DNA of 64,000 bases from CAG-390 sp964579135 (GTDB taxonomy: Bacteria > Bacillota > Clostridia > Oscillospirales > CAG-272): contig CAZOFD010000003.1 in NCBI GenBank assembly GCA_964579135.1, forward strand, positions 18,567 to 82,566, given 5' to 3'. Position numbers and translations under genes: made by a program. The notes beneath the pieces were generated by a model. The model ran no database searches. It saw only the letters and a program-made list of their open reading frames with translations, and was not told the DNA's origin. Below are positions 1 to 9,162 of the stretch, in pieces. Numbering within the stretch: the first letter of the stretch is position 1; every line of letters begins with the position of its first letter.

Positions 1-190
1 AATTTATCCGATAAATTAGGCGTATCCACTGCCGCGGCGTATTGCCGTGCAAAATGCGCGGTGCACCGCGCTCGGAGTTTTGGATCGTGACGATTCGAAA
101 TCGAACGCACGGGACGCAAAGCGTCGTTGCAACTTGCGGAAACGCCCGGAGACATTCGACGTAAACGTTAAATCAAACGGCGGAGAACAG
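1..190. other. left edge, no supported gene
   Basis: The first 190 bases hold no gene that I can support. A reading frame in phase with the next gene runs through here, but the translated part is basic and of low complexity and has no ribosome site. The AGGAG-type site just before 191 marks the real start of the next gene. An upstream promoter may lie here or before the window; none was recognised. Confidence 0.5.
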
Positions 191-1441
191 ATGGAAGAGA
201 ATAACGAATATATGAATGATGAAGAAATAATTTCGAGCGGCGAAAAGGCGGCAAATGGGGCGCGTGACGGTGCGCTCGCCGACGAAACGGAAAAAGCGCC
301 AGATCCGATGGTCGGTGACGAAAATCTTCGCAGTGAGTGCGAAGAGAGGGAGACTGCTTTTTTCGGCGACGCTGCCGCAGCTTCCCCCTCGGAGCAAAAC
401 GTTGCGGACGACGTTCGAAACGAGAACATAGCCTTGTCGGGCGGGGCGACTTCGGTTGCTTCGATTTCGGGCGACTCGCCTTCGAGTTCGGAGGGCGGAA
501 ACGCAGGCGACCGTTATGCGCGCGAGCGCGACGCGCAAACGGCGAAGATGGCGGCGGAAAAGCTGAAGATATATTTTCTCAGTACCGTCGGTATAGCCGT
601 TCTCGCGCTTGCCGTGTATTTTGCAGCGCTTGCGTTTGCGTTTGACGCGGACGTCGCTTATTTCGAAAGCGGCAAGCTTTTGCCCGTGCTGTTTCGCGCC
701 ATTGCGGGGGTCGGGACGGTCTGGGCTTTGTCATCGCTTGTGCTTATCCCCGCGGGGGCACTCCCGACGGCGCCGCGTATGAGCGGCGGCAAGATGACTT
801 TCGCCTGCTTTTATACCGCGTTCGTAATGCTTGCGGACGGGATATATTCTTTGTCTAAACTTGCGGATCCGACCACGTTGTCGAGGATTAAAAAGATTTT
901 TTCGCCGTCTTATTCCGCATACGTGCAGGCGGCGGCAAACGAAAAAACGGGATATATCATCGACGCCGTTGCCGTTATATCCTCGCTTATGGCGTTCGTC
1001 GCTTTGGTGCGCAAAGCACGGGGCGCGAGAAGCGGAAATTTAGACGGGATCGTCGGTATTTTTCCGATATTGCGCTTGCTTTGTGCCGCCGCGAAGATCT
1101 ACTTTAATATGGAGATCGAGATGAACAGCCCTCAAAAAAGGCTTGTTTTGCTTGCGCTCGTTGCGTGTGTGCTCTTTCTCCTTTACGATCTGCGCTTTTC
1201 GCTTCCGCGCGACAGGGCGCGTCCGCGGGCGTTTGCGGCATTCGGGCTTGTTGCCGTAATATTCGCCTCGGCGGCGGGGGTCGGCGGCATCGTCGGTTAT
1301 TTTGCCGGTGTGCTTGCGAACAGCGATCTGTTCGTTTGCTCGTTTTTGTGCTTGACTTTCTGCGTTTATACTTTGTTCAGACTTTGGGCATACGTCTTTG
1401 CCGCTTGTCGCGCCGCAGCGTCTTACGGCGCGGATACGTGA
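191..1441 (+). CDS. multi-pass membrane protein with acidic N-terminal region
   Basis: Unknown 416-aa protein. The ATG at 191 is chosen because GGAGAA lies 6-10 bases upstream; an in-frame extension to 47 has no such site. Residues 1 to about 130 are hydrophilic and rich in Glu, Asp, Ser and Ala, without a recognisable domain. The rest holds about eight hydrophobic segments, probably transmembrane helices, separated by short basic loops. The next gene begins 6 bases after the stop and also encodes a membrane protein, so the two are likely co-transcribed and may act together. I do not recognise the family; transport or envelope roles are both possible. Confidence 0.7.
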   Translation: MEENNEYMNDEEIISSGEKAANGARDGALADETEKAPDPMVGDENLRSECEERETAFFGDAAAASPSEQNVADDVRNENIALSGGATSVASISGDSPSSSEGGNAGDRYARERDAQTAKMAAEKLKIYFLSTVGIAVLALAVYFAALAFAFDADVAYFESGKLLPVLFRAIAGVGTVWALSSLVLIPAGALPTAPRMSGGKMTFACFYTAFVMLADGIYSLSKLADPTTLSRIKKIFSPSYSAYVQAAANEKTGYIIDAVAVISSLMAFVALVRKARGARSGNLDGIVGIFPILRLLCAAAKIYFNMEIEMNSPQKRLVLLALVACVLFLLYDLRFSLPRDRARPRAFAAFGLVAVIFASAAGVGGIVGYFAGVLANSDLFVCSFLCLTFCVYTLFRLWAYVFAACRAAASYGADT

Positions 1442-1447
1442 CGCACA

Positions 1448-1990
1448 ATGTGCTCCGAAATGGCTGAAAATTACGAGTACGAGCCGCCGCGAGGCGGCGG
1501 CACACTGAAAGCGGTCGTGGCGGCAATGCTTGTCGTTGCCGCGGTGATGATAACGGCTGGTGCACATTCGTCGTACGCAGGTCTTATCCAGCTTGGCGGC
1601 GCTATGCTTGCGGTAACGGCGATCACGATTGGCACGAGATTTTGTTTGACCGGTTACGTTTATGCGCTTTGCCGAAATTCGCACGGCGTCGACCTTGTTA
1701 TAACCGAGATCCGCGGAAAAAAGCGGCGCACGGTATGCCGTGTGGCTGTCGACGGCGGCACGCTTGTGCGCGTGCGTCGGGGCACGCCTCAACCTAAGGG
1801 CGCGCTTTACAACTACACTACCGACCCTTTTTCCGAAGACAAATATTATTTTTCGTCTGCGGAGAGCGGCGTTTTCAGCGACGGTACGGGCGAATTTTGC
1901 AAAGAAAGCGTTAAATTCAATCCGAACGACGAATTTGTCTCGCTTATGTTGGCGTGGGGAGCGACTTTGAGCGCAAACGACGCCGAATAA
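1448..1990 (+). CDS. small membrane-anchored protein, unknown
   Basis: Unknown 180-aa protein; the ATG at 1460 is an alternative start that would shorten it by four residues. Two adjacent hydrophobic segments at about residues 22-65 form a probable helical hairpin. A soluble C-terminal part of about 110 residues, predicted beta-rich, follows. Its position 6 bases after a polytopic membrane protein and 60 bases before a metallo-beta-lactamase-fold gene suggests an operon. No catalytic motif is visible. Confidence 0.65.
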   Translation: MCSEMAENYEYEPPRGGGTLKAVVAAMLVVAAVMITAGAHSSYAGLIQLGGAMLAVTAITIGTRFCLTGYVYALCRNSHGVDLVITEIRGKKRRTVCRVAVDGGTLVRVRRGTPQPKGALYNYTTDPFSEDKYYFSSAESGVFSDGTGEFCKESVKFNPNDEFVSLMLAWGATLSANDAE

Positions 1991-2049
1991 GCGACGATAT
2001 CTTCGTTTTCGACATAAACACGACATTTAATTTTAAGGAGATAAAACCA

Positions 2050-3357
2050 ATGGGAAATTCCGTATTTACCCGTTTGCCCGTTTATGAGGGCGGTAAGGTA
2101 TCGAAAGAAGTGAACTTCGATTGCGGCTCGGTGCTTTTTGACAACGCGAAAGACGCTACCGTTTGTATGATAAGCGAAACGAGCAAAGAGGCTTTCGCCG
2201 CTTATTGCAAAAAGCTCGAATCGTCGGGCGCCGAGCGCGTTTTCTATCGCGAAAACGGAGATAATCTTTACGCTCAGTACCGTATCGGAGACGAGTACGC
2301 ATATCTTCATTTCACCTCTTACGATAAGACCGTACGCCTGATCGTTGACGGCGACAAAACTTTTTCCGAGGCGTCGAAGTTCGGGTACGAATACGAGAAA
2401 AAGGCGGGCGAGACCACCTCGCTTTATATGTGGGGGCTTGAAATGGACCCCGACGGTGTGGATTTTGCTTACAACGGTCATACGCGCCTGAATTGCGGGC
2501 ATTTTATGATAGTAAAGACCGCGGACAACGCACTGTTTATAATCGACGGCGGAGACAATGCCGAGATGAGCGACAGCACCATAGAGGATCTTGACGCGTA
2601 TCTGCATAAGATCACGGATACGCCCGCAGGCGAAAAGGTTCGCATAAGCTGCTGGTTTATTTCGCACAGACACCCCGATCATTGTCTCGGCTTTTCGCGC
2701 TTTTTGCGCCTGCGCGGCGAAAGCTACGACGTTGAGAGAATGATGTATAACTTTAACGGCGAGGGCGACGGACGTATCGACAAAGTTCTCGAACGCGTTA
2801 AAGAGCAGTATCCGAACGCCGTTTATCACAAGCCGCATACGGGCGAGCGTATGCAATTTGCCGACACGTCGCTCGATATCGTTTATACTTTCGAGGACGA
2901 GCTTCTTTTGGTCGACGACGAGCCCAAGATAGTGTCGCGCGATTTCAACAACACTTCCACCGTTTTGCGTTTTGAATTCGACGGTTGCGTTTTCCTGCTT
3001 CTTGCCGACGTTGCCGACAGAGGCGCGAAGGTGATCGTCAATATGTATCCCTCCGAGTATCTCAAAGCCGACGTTATGCAGGTCGCTCACCACGGCTATA
3101 ACCGTATAGACGATCTTTATTCGCGCGTGCTTCCCGACATATCGCTTTATCCGCAGTCGGAGGGCGGTGCGCTTCGCGCACTTAACGGAAACGCGTTCTT
3201 CGTTCACGAGATCGTTGTAAAATATACCACCGGCGGAGAGGAGAATATCCATTACGCAGGCAGCGAGACCGTTCGAATCGACGTTGTAGACGGAAAGCCT
3301 CTCGTTACCGAGAGTCGTCCGGTCGTCGGCGAGATATACAGCGGTTGGGATTGGTAA
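2050..3357 (+). CDS. metallo-beta-lactamase-fold hydrolase
   Basis: A 435-aa protein. The ATG at 2050 follows a strong AAGGAGAT site; a longer frame overlapping the previous gene is rejected. The Zn-binding HxHxDH signature is HRHPDH at residues 206-211, preceded by strands and 'FIIDGG'-type residues. A later Asp (LLLADVADRG) and an AHHG motif complete the metal site, as in ComEC-type and related MBL proteins. About 150 N-terminal residues form a separate, unassigned domain. There is no signal peptide, so it is probably cytoplasmic. The substrate is unknown. It precedes the hexose salvage operon by 45 bases and may share its transcript. Confidence 0.8.
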   Translation: MGNSVFTRLPVYEGGKVSKEVNFDCGSVLFDNAKDATVCMISETSKEAFAAYCKKLESSGAERVFYRENGDNLYAQYRIGDEYAYLHFTSYDKTVRLIVDGDKTFSEASKFGYEYEKKAGETTSLYMWGLEMDPDGVDFAYNGHTRLNCGHFMIVKTADNALFIIDGGDNAEMSDSTIEDLDAYLHKITDTPAGEKVRISCWFISHRHPDHCLGFSRFLRLRGESYDVERMMYNFNGEGDGRIDKVLERVKEQYPNAVYHKPHTGERMQFADTSLDIVYTFEDELLLVDDEPKIVSRDFNNTSTVLRFEFDGCVFLLLADVADRGAKVIVNMYPSEYLKADVMQVAHHGYNRIDDLYSRVLPDISLYPQSEGGALRALNGNAFFVHEIVVKYTTGGEENIHYAGSETVRIDVVDGKPLVTESRPVVGEIYSGWDW

Positions 3358-3402
3358 TCGAGCCCCGAGCGACGTGAAAAATATCTTTTTAAGGAGCGTA
3401 AT

Positions 3403-4314
3403 ATGACTCTTTTGATCCTTGCGGCGGGGATGGGCTCGCGTTACGGCGGAATGAAACAGATCGACCCCGTCGGTCCGTCGGGAGAATTTATCATAGATTA
3501 TTCTTGCCACGACGCTATAAAAGCCGGCATCGATAAGATCGTTTTCGTTATAAAGCGCGAGAATCTCGAAATATTTCGCAGCACGGTCGGCGCCCGCGTG
3601 GAGGGACGTGCCGACGTGGAATACGTTTTTCAGGAGGCGTCGGATCTGCCGGAGGGATATTCCGTTCCGCAGGGCAGAGTCAAGCCTTGGGGAACGGCGC
3701 ACGCGCTGCTTGCCGCAAAAAAAGCGATAAACGATAATTTTATCGTTATCAATGCCGATGATTTTTACGGTGCGGAAACTTTTGCCACGATCGCGAACTA
3801 TCTGCGCGATTCCGAGCCTTACGCGATCCCTATGCGGCTTTGTATGGCGGGATATAAGCTCTGCAACACTTTGACGGAGAACGGTACGGTCTCGCGCGGT
3901 ATATGCGACGTCGACCGGAACGGAATGCTCGGCTCGATCGTCGAGCACACCGCGGTGCGCCCCGTAAGCGGCGGAGCCGAGACCTTTGTCGACGGTGAAT
4001 TCCGTCCGATCGCACCTGACAGCGTCGCTTCGATGAATTGCTTCGGCTTGACCCCCGCGATATTCCCGTTTGTCGAAGAGGAGTTTGTGCGCTTTCTTTG
4101 CAATATGCGCGACCCGCTGAAGGACGAGTTCTATTTGCCTTTTGCCGTCGGTGCGGCACAAAAGGCGGGTGCGGCGAGTGTAAAGGTTTGCCCGACCGAG
4201 GCAAAATGGCACGGGGTGACCTATTCCGCCGACAAACCGGCTGTTAAAGAGAGTATCCTCGCGCTCGTTGCTGCCGGCGAATATCCCGAGCGCCTTTGGG
4301 GAGACGGACAATGA
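3403..4314 (+). CDS. sugar-1-phosphate nucleotidyltransferase
   Basis: A 303-aa nucleotidyltransferase of the GT-A-like NTP-transferase fold. The N-terminal LAAGMGSRYGG followed by KQIDPVGPSGE is the nucleotide-binding and phosphate-activating loop, and NADDFYG at about 112-118 supplies the metal-binding Asp. It probably joins UTP or another NTP to the sugar-1-phosphate made by the next gene product. An AAGGAG site precedes the start. Its stop overlaps the kinase start (ATGA), so the two are translationally coupled. The exact sugar (Gal, GalNAc or GlcNAc) cannot be read from the sequence. Confidence 0.85.
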   Translation: MTLLILAAGMGSRYGGMKQIDPVGPSGEFIIDYSCHDAIKAGIDKIVFVIKRENLEIFRSTVGARVEGRADVEYVFQEASDLPEGYSVPQGRVKPWGTAHALLAAKKAINDNFIVINADDFYGAETFATIANYLRDSEPYAIPMRLCMAGYKLCNTLTENGTVSRGICDVDRNGMLGSIVEHTAVRPVSGGAETFVDGEFRPIAPDSVASMNCFGLTPAIFPFVEEEFVRFLCNMRDPLKDEFYLPFAVGAAQKAGAASVKVCPTEAKWHGVTYSADKPAVKESILALVAAGEYPERLWGDGQ

Positions 4315-5402
4315 TCGAAAAAAGGCAATTGGCGAGCATTGTTTCGGAGTTTGAGGGCACGGGCGAGGTGACCGACGTCGAGGAGTGCTCGGTAGGTCAT
4401 ATAAACGGGACGTATTTCGTTACGTGCACGGGCGGCAAACGTTACGTTTTGCAAAAAATAAACACTGCTGTGTTTCGTTCGCCGGGCGAACTTATGAGCA
4501 ACGTCGTCGGCGTTACCGCGCATATACGCGCAAAGGTCGTCGCAAGCGGCGGCGCGGCGGAGCGAGCCACTCTGAGCTTTTTGCGGACGCGCGGCGGCGG
4601 GACGTTTTACGAAAACGACGACGGAGTGTGGCGACTTTACGAATTTATCGGCGGAGTGAAGTCGCTCGATTCTGCGGACGGAGCGGAGAGCTTCGCCAAG
4701 GTCGGCGCGGCTTTCGGCAAATTCCAAATGCTTTTGTCTGACTATAACGTTGCAGAGCTGAACGAGACGATAAAAAACTTTCACAACACGCCGCTTCGAT
4801 ACGAAGCGCTTGATGACGCCGTGCGCAACGACTGCGCGGCGCGCGGCGCGTCCGCGGCGAACGATATAGAGTTCGCTACGAGCCGCCGTGTTCTCTCGCC
4901 GTACGTTACCGATAGGATAAAGGCGGGGATATTGCCGCTGAGGGTAACGCACAACGATACGAAACTAAACAACGTTTTGATTGACGAGGCAAGCGGCGAG
5001 CCCGTTTGCGTTATAGATCTCGATACGGTAATGTCGGGCTCCGTACTTTACGATTTCGGCGACTCCGTAAGATACGGTGCGTCCTCGGCGGCAGAGGATG
5101 AGGCGGATATATCGCGCGTGTATCTTCGCGAGGATCTTTTCGAGGCGTTCGTTTCGGGGTTCTTGGGGGCGCTCAACGGCGCGCTCACGCGCGAGGAGAT
5201 CGTTGCGTTGCCTATGGGCGCGCTTATCATAACGCTTGAGACGGGCGTGCGTTTTTTGACGGATTATCTTAACGGCGACACGTATTTTCGCGTAAAATAT
5301 CCGTCGCACAATCTTGTCAGGGCAAGAAATCAGTTCGCGCTCGTGCGCGATATGGAAAAAAAGATGCCGTTTATGCTTTCGTGCGTGAAAAAATATTTGT
5401 AA
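4311..5402 (+). CDS. NahK-like N-acetylhexosamine/hexose kinase (APH fold)
   Basis: A 363-aa aminoglycoside-phosphotransferase-fold kinase. The catalytic loop THNDTKLNNVL has the Brenner pattern HxDxxxxN, and CVIDLDTVMSG provides the metal-binding Asp. This pairing with a nucleotidyltransferase and GalE resembles the lacto-N-biose/galacto-N-biose pathway of gut bacteria, in which NahK makes GalNAc-1-P or GlcNAc-1-P. The start is the ATG at 4311, overlapping the previous stop by four bases. Assignment to anomeric phosphorylation rests on family and context; homoserine or choline kinases share the fold. Confidence 0.8.
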   Translation: MIEKRQLASIVSEFEGTGEVTDVEECSVGHINGTYFVTCTGGKRYVLQKINTAVFRSPGELMSNVVGVTAHIRAKVVASGGAAERATLSFLRTRGGGTFYENDDGVWRLYEFIGGVKSLDSADGAESFAKVGAAFGKFQMLLSDYNVAELNETIKNFHNTPLRYEALDDAVRNDCAARGASAANDIEFATSRRVLSPYVTDRIKAGILPLRVTHNDTKLNNVLIDEASGEPVCVIDLDTVMSGSVLYDFGDSVRYGASSAAEDEADISRVYLREDLFEAFVSGFLGALNGALTREEIVALPMGALIITLETGVRFLTDYLNGDTYFRVKYPSHNLVRARNQFALVRDMEKKMPFMLSCVKKYL

Positions 5403-5441
5403 AACAAGCAAATTTTATTATTACACTTTAGGGAGAAGATT

Positions 5442-6458
5442 ATGTCCATTCTTGTAACAGGCGGAACCGGTTTTATAGGGTCGCATACGGTCGTCGAGTT
5501 GCTCGGCGCGGGGAAAGACGTCGTTATTATCGACAACTACTCGAATTCCAAGCCCGAGGTGCTTCGCAGAATCGAAAAGATAACGGGAAAAACGCCGAAA
5601 TTCTATAAGGTAGATCTGCTCGACCTTGCCGACGTTGAGCGCGTTTTCGACGAAAACTCCGATATAGATTCGGTTATCCATTTCGCGGGGCTAAAAGCGG
5701 TAGGCGAGAGTGTTGCCCAACCACTCAGATATTACAGCCACAATCTCGACGCCACGTTTAATCTTTGCCGCGCTATGAAAGATCACGGCGTCGGCAGGAT
5801 CGTGTTCTCGTCTTCGGCGACGGTATACGGCAATCCCGCAAGCGTGCCGATACGCGAGGATTTTCCGCTCTCCACCACTAATCCCTACGGCGAGACCAAG
5901 CTTATGATCGAGCGGATATTGGCAGACCTCGTACACGCGGGCGATCTTTCGAGTGTGTCCGTTTTGCGCTATTTCAACCCTATCGGCGCACACGAATCGG
6001 GGCTTATCGGCGAGGACCCCTGCGGCATACCGAACAATCTGATACCCTATATAACGCAGGTCGCAATCGGCAAACTTTCCGCGCTCAGCGTTTTCGGCAA
6101 CGATTATCCCACGCACGACGGAACGGGCGTGCGCGACTATATCCACGTTGTGGATCTTGCGCGTGCGCACATCAAAGCGCTTGAAAGGGCGGAGAAAGTC
6201 AGCGGAACGGAATATTTCAACATCGGTACGGGAGTCGGATATTCCGTGCTCGATATCGTTGCCGCTTTTGAGAGCGCAACGGGCAAAAAGATCGCGTATA
6301 AGATAGTAGACCGTCGCCCCGGCGATATTGCGGAGTGCTATGCCGACCCGACCCTCGCTAAGGAAAAACTCGGTTGGGAAGCGCAGTACGACATAGTTCG
6401 TATGTGCCGCGACGCCGACCGTTGGCAGACGATGAATCCGAAGGGGTACGAGATATGA
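5442..6458 (+). CDS. galE: UDP-glucose 4-epimerase
   Basis: A 338-aa short-chain dehydrogenase-family epimerase of normal GalE length. The NAD-binding TGGTGFIGSHT lies at residues 6-16. The catalytic Ser/Tyr/Lys set is seen in SSSATVYG and NPYGETK, and RYFNPIGAH is the typical GalE substrate strand. It interconverts UDP-Gal and UDP-Glc, and perhaps the N-acetyl forms, closing the salvage pathway begun by the two upstream genes. A GGGAGA site lies 7 bases before the ATG. Its stop overlaps galM by four bases (ATGA). Confidence 0.93.
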   Translation: MSILVTGGTGFIGSHTVVELLGAGKDVVIIDNYSNSKPEVLRRIEKITGKTPKFYKVDLLDLADVERVFDENSDIDSVIHFAGLKAVGESVAQPLRYYSHNLDATFNLCRAMKDHGVGRIVFSSSATVYGNPASVPIREDFPLSTTNPYGETKLMIERILADLVHAGDLSSVSVLRYFNPIGAHESGLIGEDPCGIPNNLIPYITQVAIGKLSALSVFGNDYPTHDGTGVRDYIHVVDLARAHIKALERAEKVSGTEYFNIGTGVGYSVLDIVAAFESATGKKIAYKIVDRRPGDIAECYADPTLAKEKLGWEAQYDIVRMCRDADRWQTMNPKGYEI

Positions 6459-7501
6459 CGGAGAAAAGACCGTTCGGGAGCTTCGGCGGCGCCGAGGTTT
6501 CCGCTTATACCTTGTCGGCGGGCGATCTCGCCGTGACCGTTTCCGACCTCGGCGCGACGATACTTTCCGTAAAGCTCAAGCTGAAAAGCGGCGAGGTGCG
6601 TGACCTTGTGCGCGGATACGACGATATTGACAGCTATTTGAACGCCGAGGGCTACCTCGGCGCGGTCGTAGGCAGAGTCGGTAACAGGATATGCCGCGGC
6701 AAGTTTACTTTGGACGGCAAAGATTATTCGCTTTTTGTAAACAACGGGGCGAATCATCTGCACGGCGGCAAATGCGGCTTTGATAAAAAGGTGTATTCCC
6801 TTGCCGATATAAGCGACGGGGACGAGCCGAGTATAACCTTCGTCTCGTCGTCGCCCGATATGGAAGAGGGGTATCCCGGGCAGCTCGACTGGAGCGTAAA
6901 GTATACGCTGACGAGCAAGGGCGGACTGCGTATAGATTATCGCGCCGTCTGCGACGCGCCAACCCCCGTAAATCTTACGAATCACGTTTATTTCAACCTC
7001 GACGGTTGCGGCACCGTAGCGGAGCACACGCTCGTTATGGATGCGGACAGATATCTCCCCACCGACGAGACGATGATCCCGACCGGCGAGATAAAGCCCG
7101 TCGACGGGACGGCGTTTGATTACAGAACGGCGAAGACCCTCGGAGAGGGAATGAACTCCTCCGAACGCGACGTTGAGATCGGCGGCGGACTCGATCACTG
7201 TATGGTCTTTACGGACGGGAAACGCGGATTTGTCGAGAGGGCTCGCGTTACGGGCGGAAAAGGCGACGCGGAACTTACGCTGTTTACGGATCGCCCCTGC
7301 GTGCAGCTTTATACGGGTAATTTTCTCGGTGATCCGAAATTTCCTTTCCGCGGAGGCGAGCCTCAGGTAAAACGCGCGGCGTTTTGCCTTGAAACGCAGA
7401 TTATGCCCGACGCGGTCAATCACCCGAATTTTACGAATTCCGTTTTGCGCCCCGGCGAGGTGCTTGAGACGTCTACGGAATTTCGATTTGCGGCACTGTA
7501 A
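6455..7501 (+). CDS. galM: aldose 1-epimerase (galactose mutarotase)
   Basis: A 348-aa galactose mutarotase. Family features are GRVGNRI near residue 75, NNGANHLHGG with the catalytic His, NLTNHVYFNLDG with a second His, and a C-terminal LYTGNFL region with later acidic residues. It interconverts the alpha and beta anomers of free sugar so that the kinase receives the form it needs. The start is the ATG at 6455 inside the galE stop. A terminator follows, so it is the last gene of the operon. Confidence 0.93.
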   Translation: MTEKRPFGSFGGAEVSAYTLSAGDLAVTVSDLGATILSVKLKLKSGEVRDLVRGYDDIDSYLNAEGYLGAVVGRVGNRICRGKFTLDGKDYSLFVNNGANHLHGGKCGFDKKVYSLADISDGDEPSITFVSSSPDMEEGYPGQLDWSVKYTLTSKGGLRIDYRAVCDAPTPVNLTNHVYFNLDGCGTVAEHTLVMDADRYLPTDETMIPTGEIKPVDGTAFDYRTAKTLGEGMNSSERDVEIGGGLDHCMVFTDGKRGFVERARVTGGKGDAELTLFTDRPCVQLYTGNFLGDPKFPFRGGEPQVKRAAFCLETQIMPDAVNHPNFTNSVLRPGEVLETSTEFRFAAL

Positions 7502-7545
7502 AACGGCGTATTTTGTCAAAAAGCGCGAAATCCGTATCGTAAACT

Positions 7546-7584
7546 TAAAAAAACGACGCCCGATTTCAGTCGAACGTCGTTTTT
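7546..7584 (+). terminator. Rho-independent terminator after galM
   Basis: The arms AAAAACGACG and CGTCGTTTTT flank a loop of about 15 bases and end in a T run. The hairpin lies 45 bases after the galM stop. The A run before the left arm could let it act in both directions. Confidence 0.75.
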
Positions 7585-7734
7585 GACTTTAGGATAGCGC
7601 AAGGTTCTCTCGGTGCCCGCTTGAGACGGGGCGCGAGAGGGCGCACGGCGGCATTGTTTTGCCGCAAGATCTGCTGCGAGAGCTTTTACCGTTTTAATAC
7701 GGTACGGCGACGTGCCCGAAGAAAGGGGAATGTT

Positions 7735-8439
7735 ATGACGATCAACTGCGTATGGGAGCATAACGGGGGCGACACTTTGCTTTATGCCGCGAATTATATC
7801 GGTGCGTATACCAGAGGCGAAAGTCTTGATATCGCAAAGGCGAAGATGCCGCGAGAGATCGCCTCTTGGTGCAGATGGAGCGGTGCGGATATCAATGGCG
7901 AGATCGACGTCGCGGTAATCGAAGAAAAGAAATCCGATCTTGCCGTTTGCGACGCCGATTCCGACGTAATATTTGAAAGCGAAAGAGCGCCGCTGACGCC
8001 CGAAGAATACGAAGCTCTGCGAGACCTTGCGCTGAAGTCGGCAAGCGACTTTTCGGCGCTGTACGGATCCGTCTCCGACAAAAACGCAGCCGCAGTGCCG
8101 CAACGCAAGACATTTTACGGGCAAGTGCCCCGCACGGCAAACGAGATTTACGAGCATACGAAGAACGTAAATGCGTATTATTTCGGAGAGATCGGAGTGG
8201 AATGCGATAACGGCGGCAACGTCTTCGAGTGTCGCAAACGCGGCTTCGAAGCGCTTGAGAGGCAAGCGGACTTTCTTCAAAACGCGGTGACCTACGGAAG
8301 TTTCGGCGAGTATTGGTCGCTGCGCAAAGTACTGCGCCGTTTTGTTTGGCACGACAGAATACACGCAAAGGCAATGTGGCGAACTGCGGTAAAACTCTTC
8401 TCGGCGGAGAGCGTTGCCGATCCGTTTTGCTTTTTATAG
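7735..8439 (+). CDS. DinB-like / unknown protein
   Basis: A 234-aa protein. The ATG at 7735 is preceded by GAAAGGGGAA; the frame is open further upstream but without a start signal. The first 70 residues carry a small alpha/beta domain. The C-terminal part looks helical and ends with a WHDRIHAKAM segment that resembles the metal-binding His region of DinB/YfiT-fold four-helix proteins. That match is weak and by eye only. It lies 9 bases before a nitrilase-family gene and is probably co-transcribed with it. Substrate and reaction are unknown. Confidence 0.6.
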   Translation: MTINCVWEHNGGDTLLYAANYIGAYTRGESLDIAKAKMPREIASWCRWSGADINGEIDVAVIEEKKSDLAVCDADSDVIFESERAPLTPEEYEALRDLALKSASDFSALYGSVSDKNAAAVPQRKTFYGQVPRTANEIYEHTKNVNAYYFGEIGVECDNGGNVFECRKRGFEALERQADFLQNAVTYGSFGEYWSLRKVLRRFVWHDRIHAKAMWRTAVKLFSAESVADPFCFL

Positions 8440-8448
8440 GGGGAGAAT

Positions 8449-9162
8449 ATGAAGATCGCACTTGCTTCGGCACGTATAGTTGACGGGGACATTGATTATA
8501 ATCTGTCGCAGGCGGAACGTTATATGGAAAGGGCAAAAGCGGAGGGAGCGGATCTTGTTTGCTTCGGCGAAGCCTTTTTGCAAGGGTTTAACGCTCTTTC
8601 GTGGCATTACGAAAAAGACAGGGAGATCGCGGTATCCGCTTCCTCGTCGGAGTTCGGGCGGATAAAAGCGTTGACGCAAAAGCTCGGCATCGACGTTTTG
8701 CTCGGATATAACGAGCTGGCGGGTGAGTCCGTTTATTCTTCTTGCGCTTTGGTCGCGGGCGGGGAGATCGTTCATAACTACCGCCGTATTTCGCGGGGGT
8801 GGAAAGAATATTCTCGCACGGACGCGCATTACAGAGAGGGTGAACTTGTCGAAGTATTCGACTATAAGGGCAAGAAATGCGCGATCGCCCTTTGCGGCGA
8901 TCTGTGGGACAGCCCCGAACGATTTGCTCTCGGCGAAGATATCCTGTTTTGGCTCGTCTACGTTTGCTGGACGAAAGAGGAGTGGGAGAACGGCGGCAAG
9001 GACGAATATGCACGGCAAGCGCAACTTTGCTGCCCGAATACGCTGTACGTCAACTCCGTCGGCGACGACGGCGCTTTCGGCGGCGCGGCTCACTTTTGCG
9101 GTGGCGCGATCAGTCAAGAATTTCCGATCTTCAACGAGGGATTGCTTTTCACCGAGGTTTGA
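8449..9162 (+). CDS. carbon-nitrogen hydrolase (nitrilase superfamily)
   Basis: A 237-aa cytoplasmic amidohydrolase. The Glu-Lys-Cys triad is visible: Glu in VCFGEAF, Lys in the RRISRGWKE stretch, and Cys in IALCGDLWD. At 237 residues it is slightly shorter than many family members but keeps the whole triad. An excellent GGGGGAGA site precedes the ATG. It is likely to hydrolyse a small amide or carbamoyl compound; the substrate is not readable from sequence. Its partner is the DinB-like gene just upstream. Confidence 0.85.
   Translation: MKIALASARIVDGDIDYNLSQAERYMERAKAEGADLVCFGEAFLQGFNALSWHYEKDREIAVSASSSEFGRIKALTQKLGIDVLLGYNELAGESVYSSCALVAGGEIVHNYRRISRGWKEYSRTDAHYREGELVEVFDYKGKKCAIALCGDLWDSPERFALGEDILFWLVYVCWTKEEWENGGKDEYARQAQLCCPNTLYVNSVGDDGAFGGAAHFCGGAISQEFPIFNEGLLFTEV

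Noticed and set aside
1846..4311. 821-codon open frame on the minus strand
   Set aside because: It is antisense to the MBL and nucleotidyltransferase genes, has no family features and arises from biased codon use on the coding strand.
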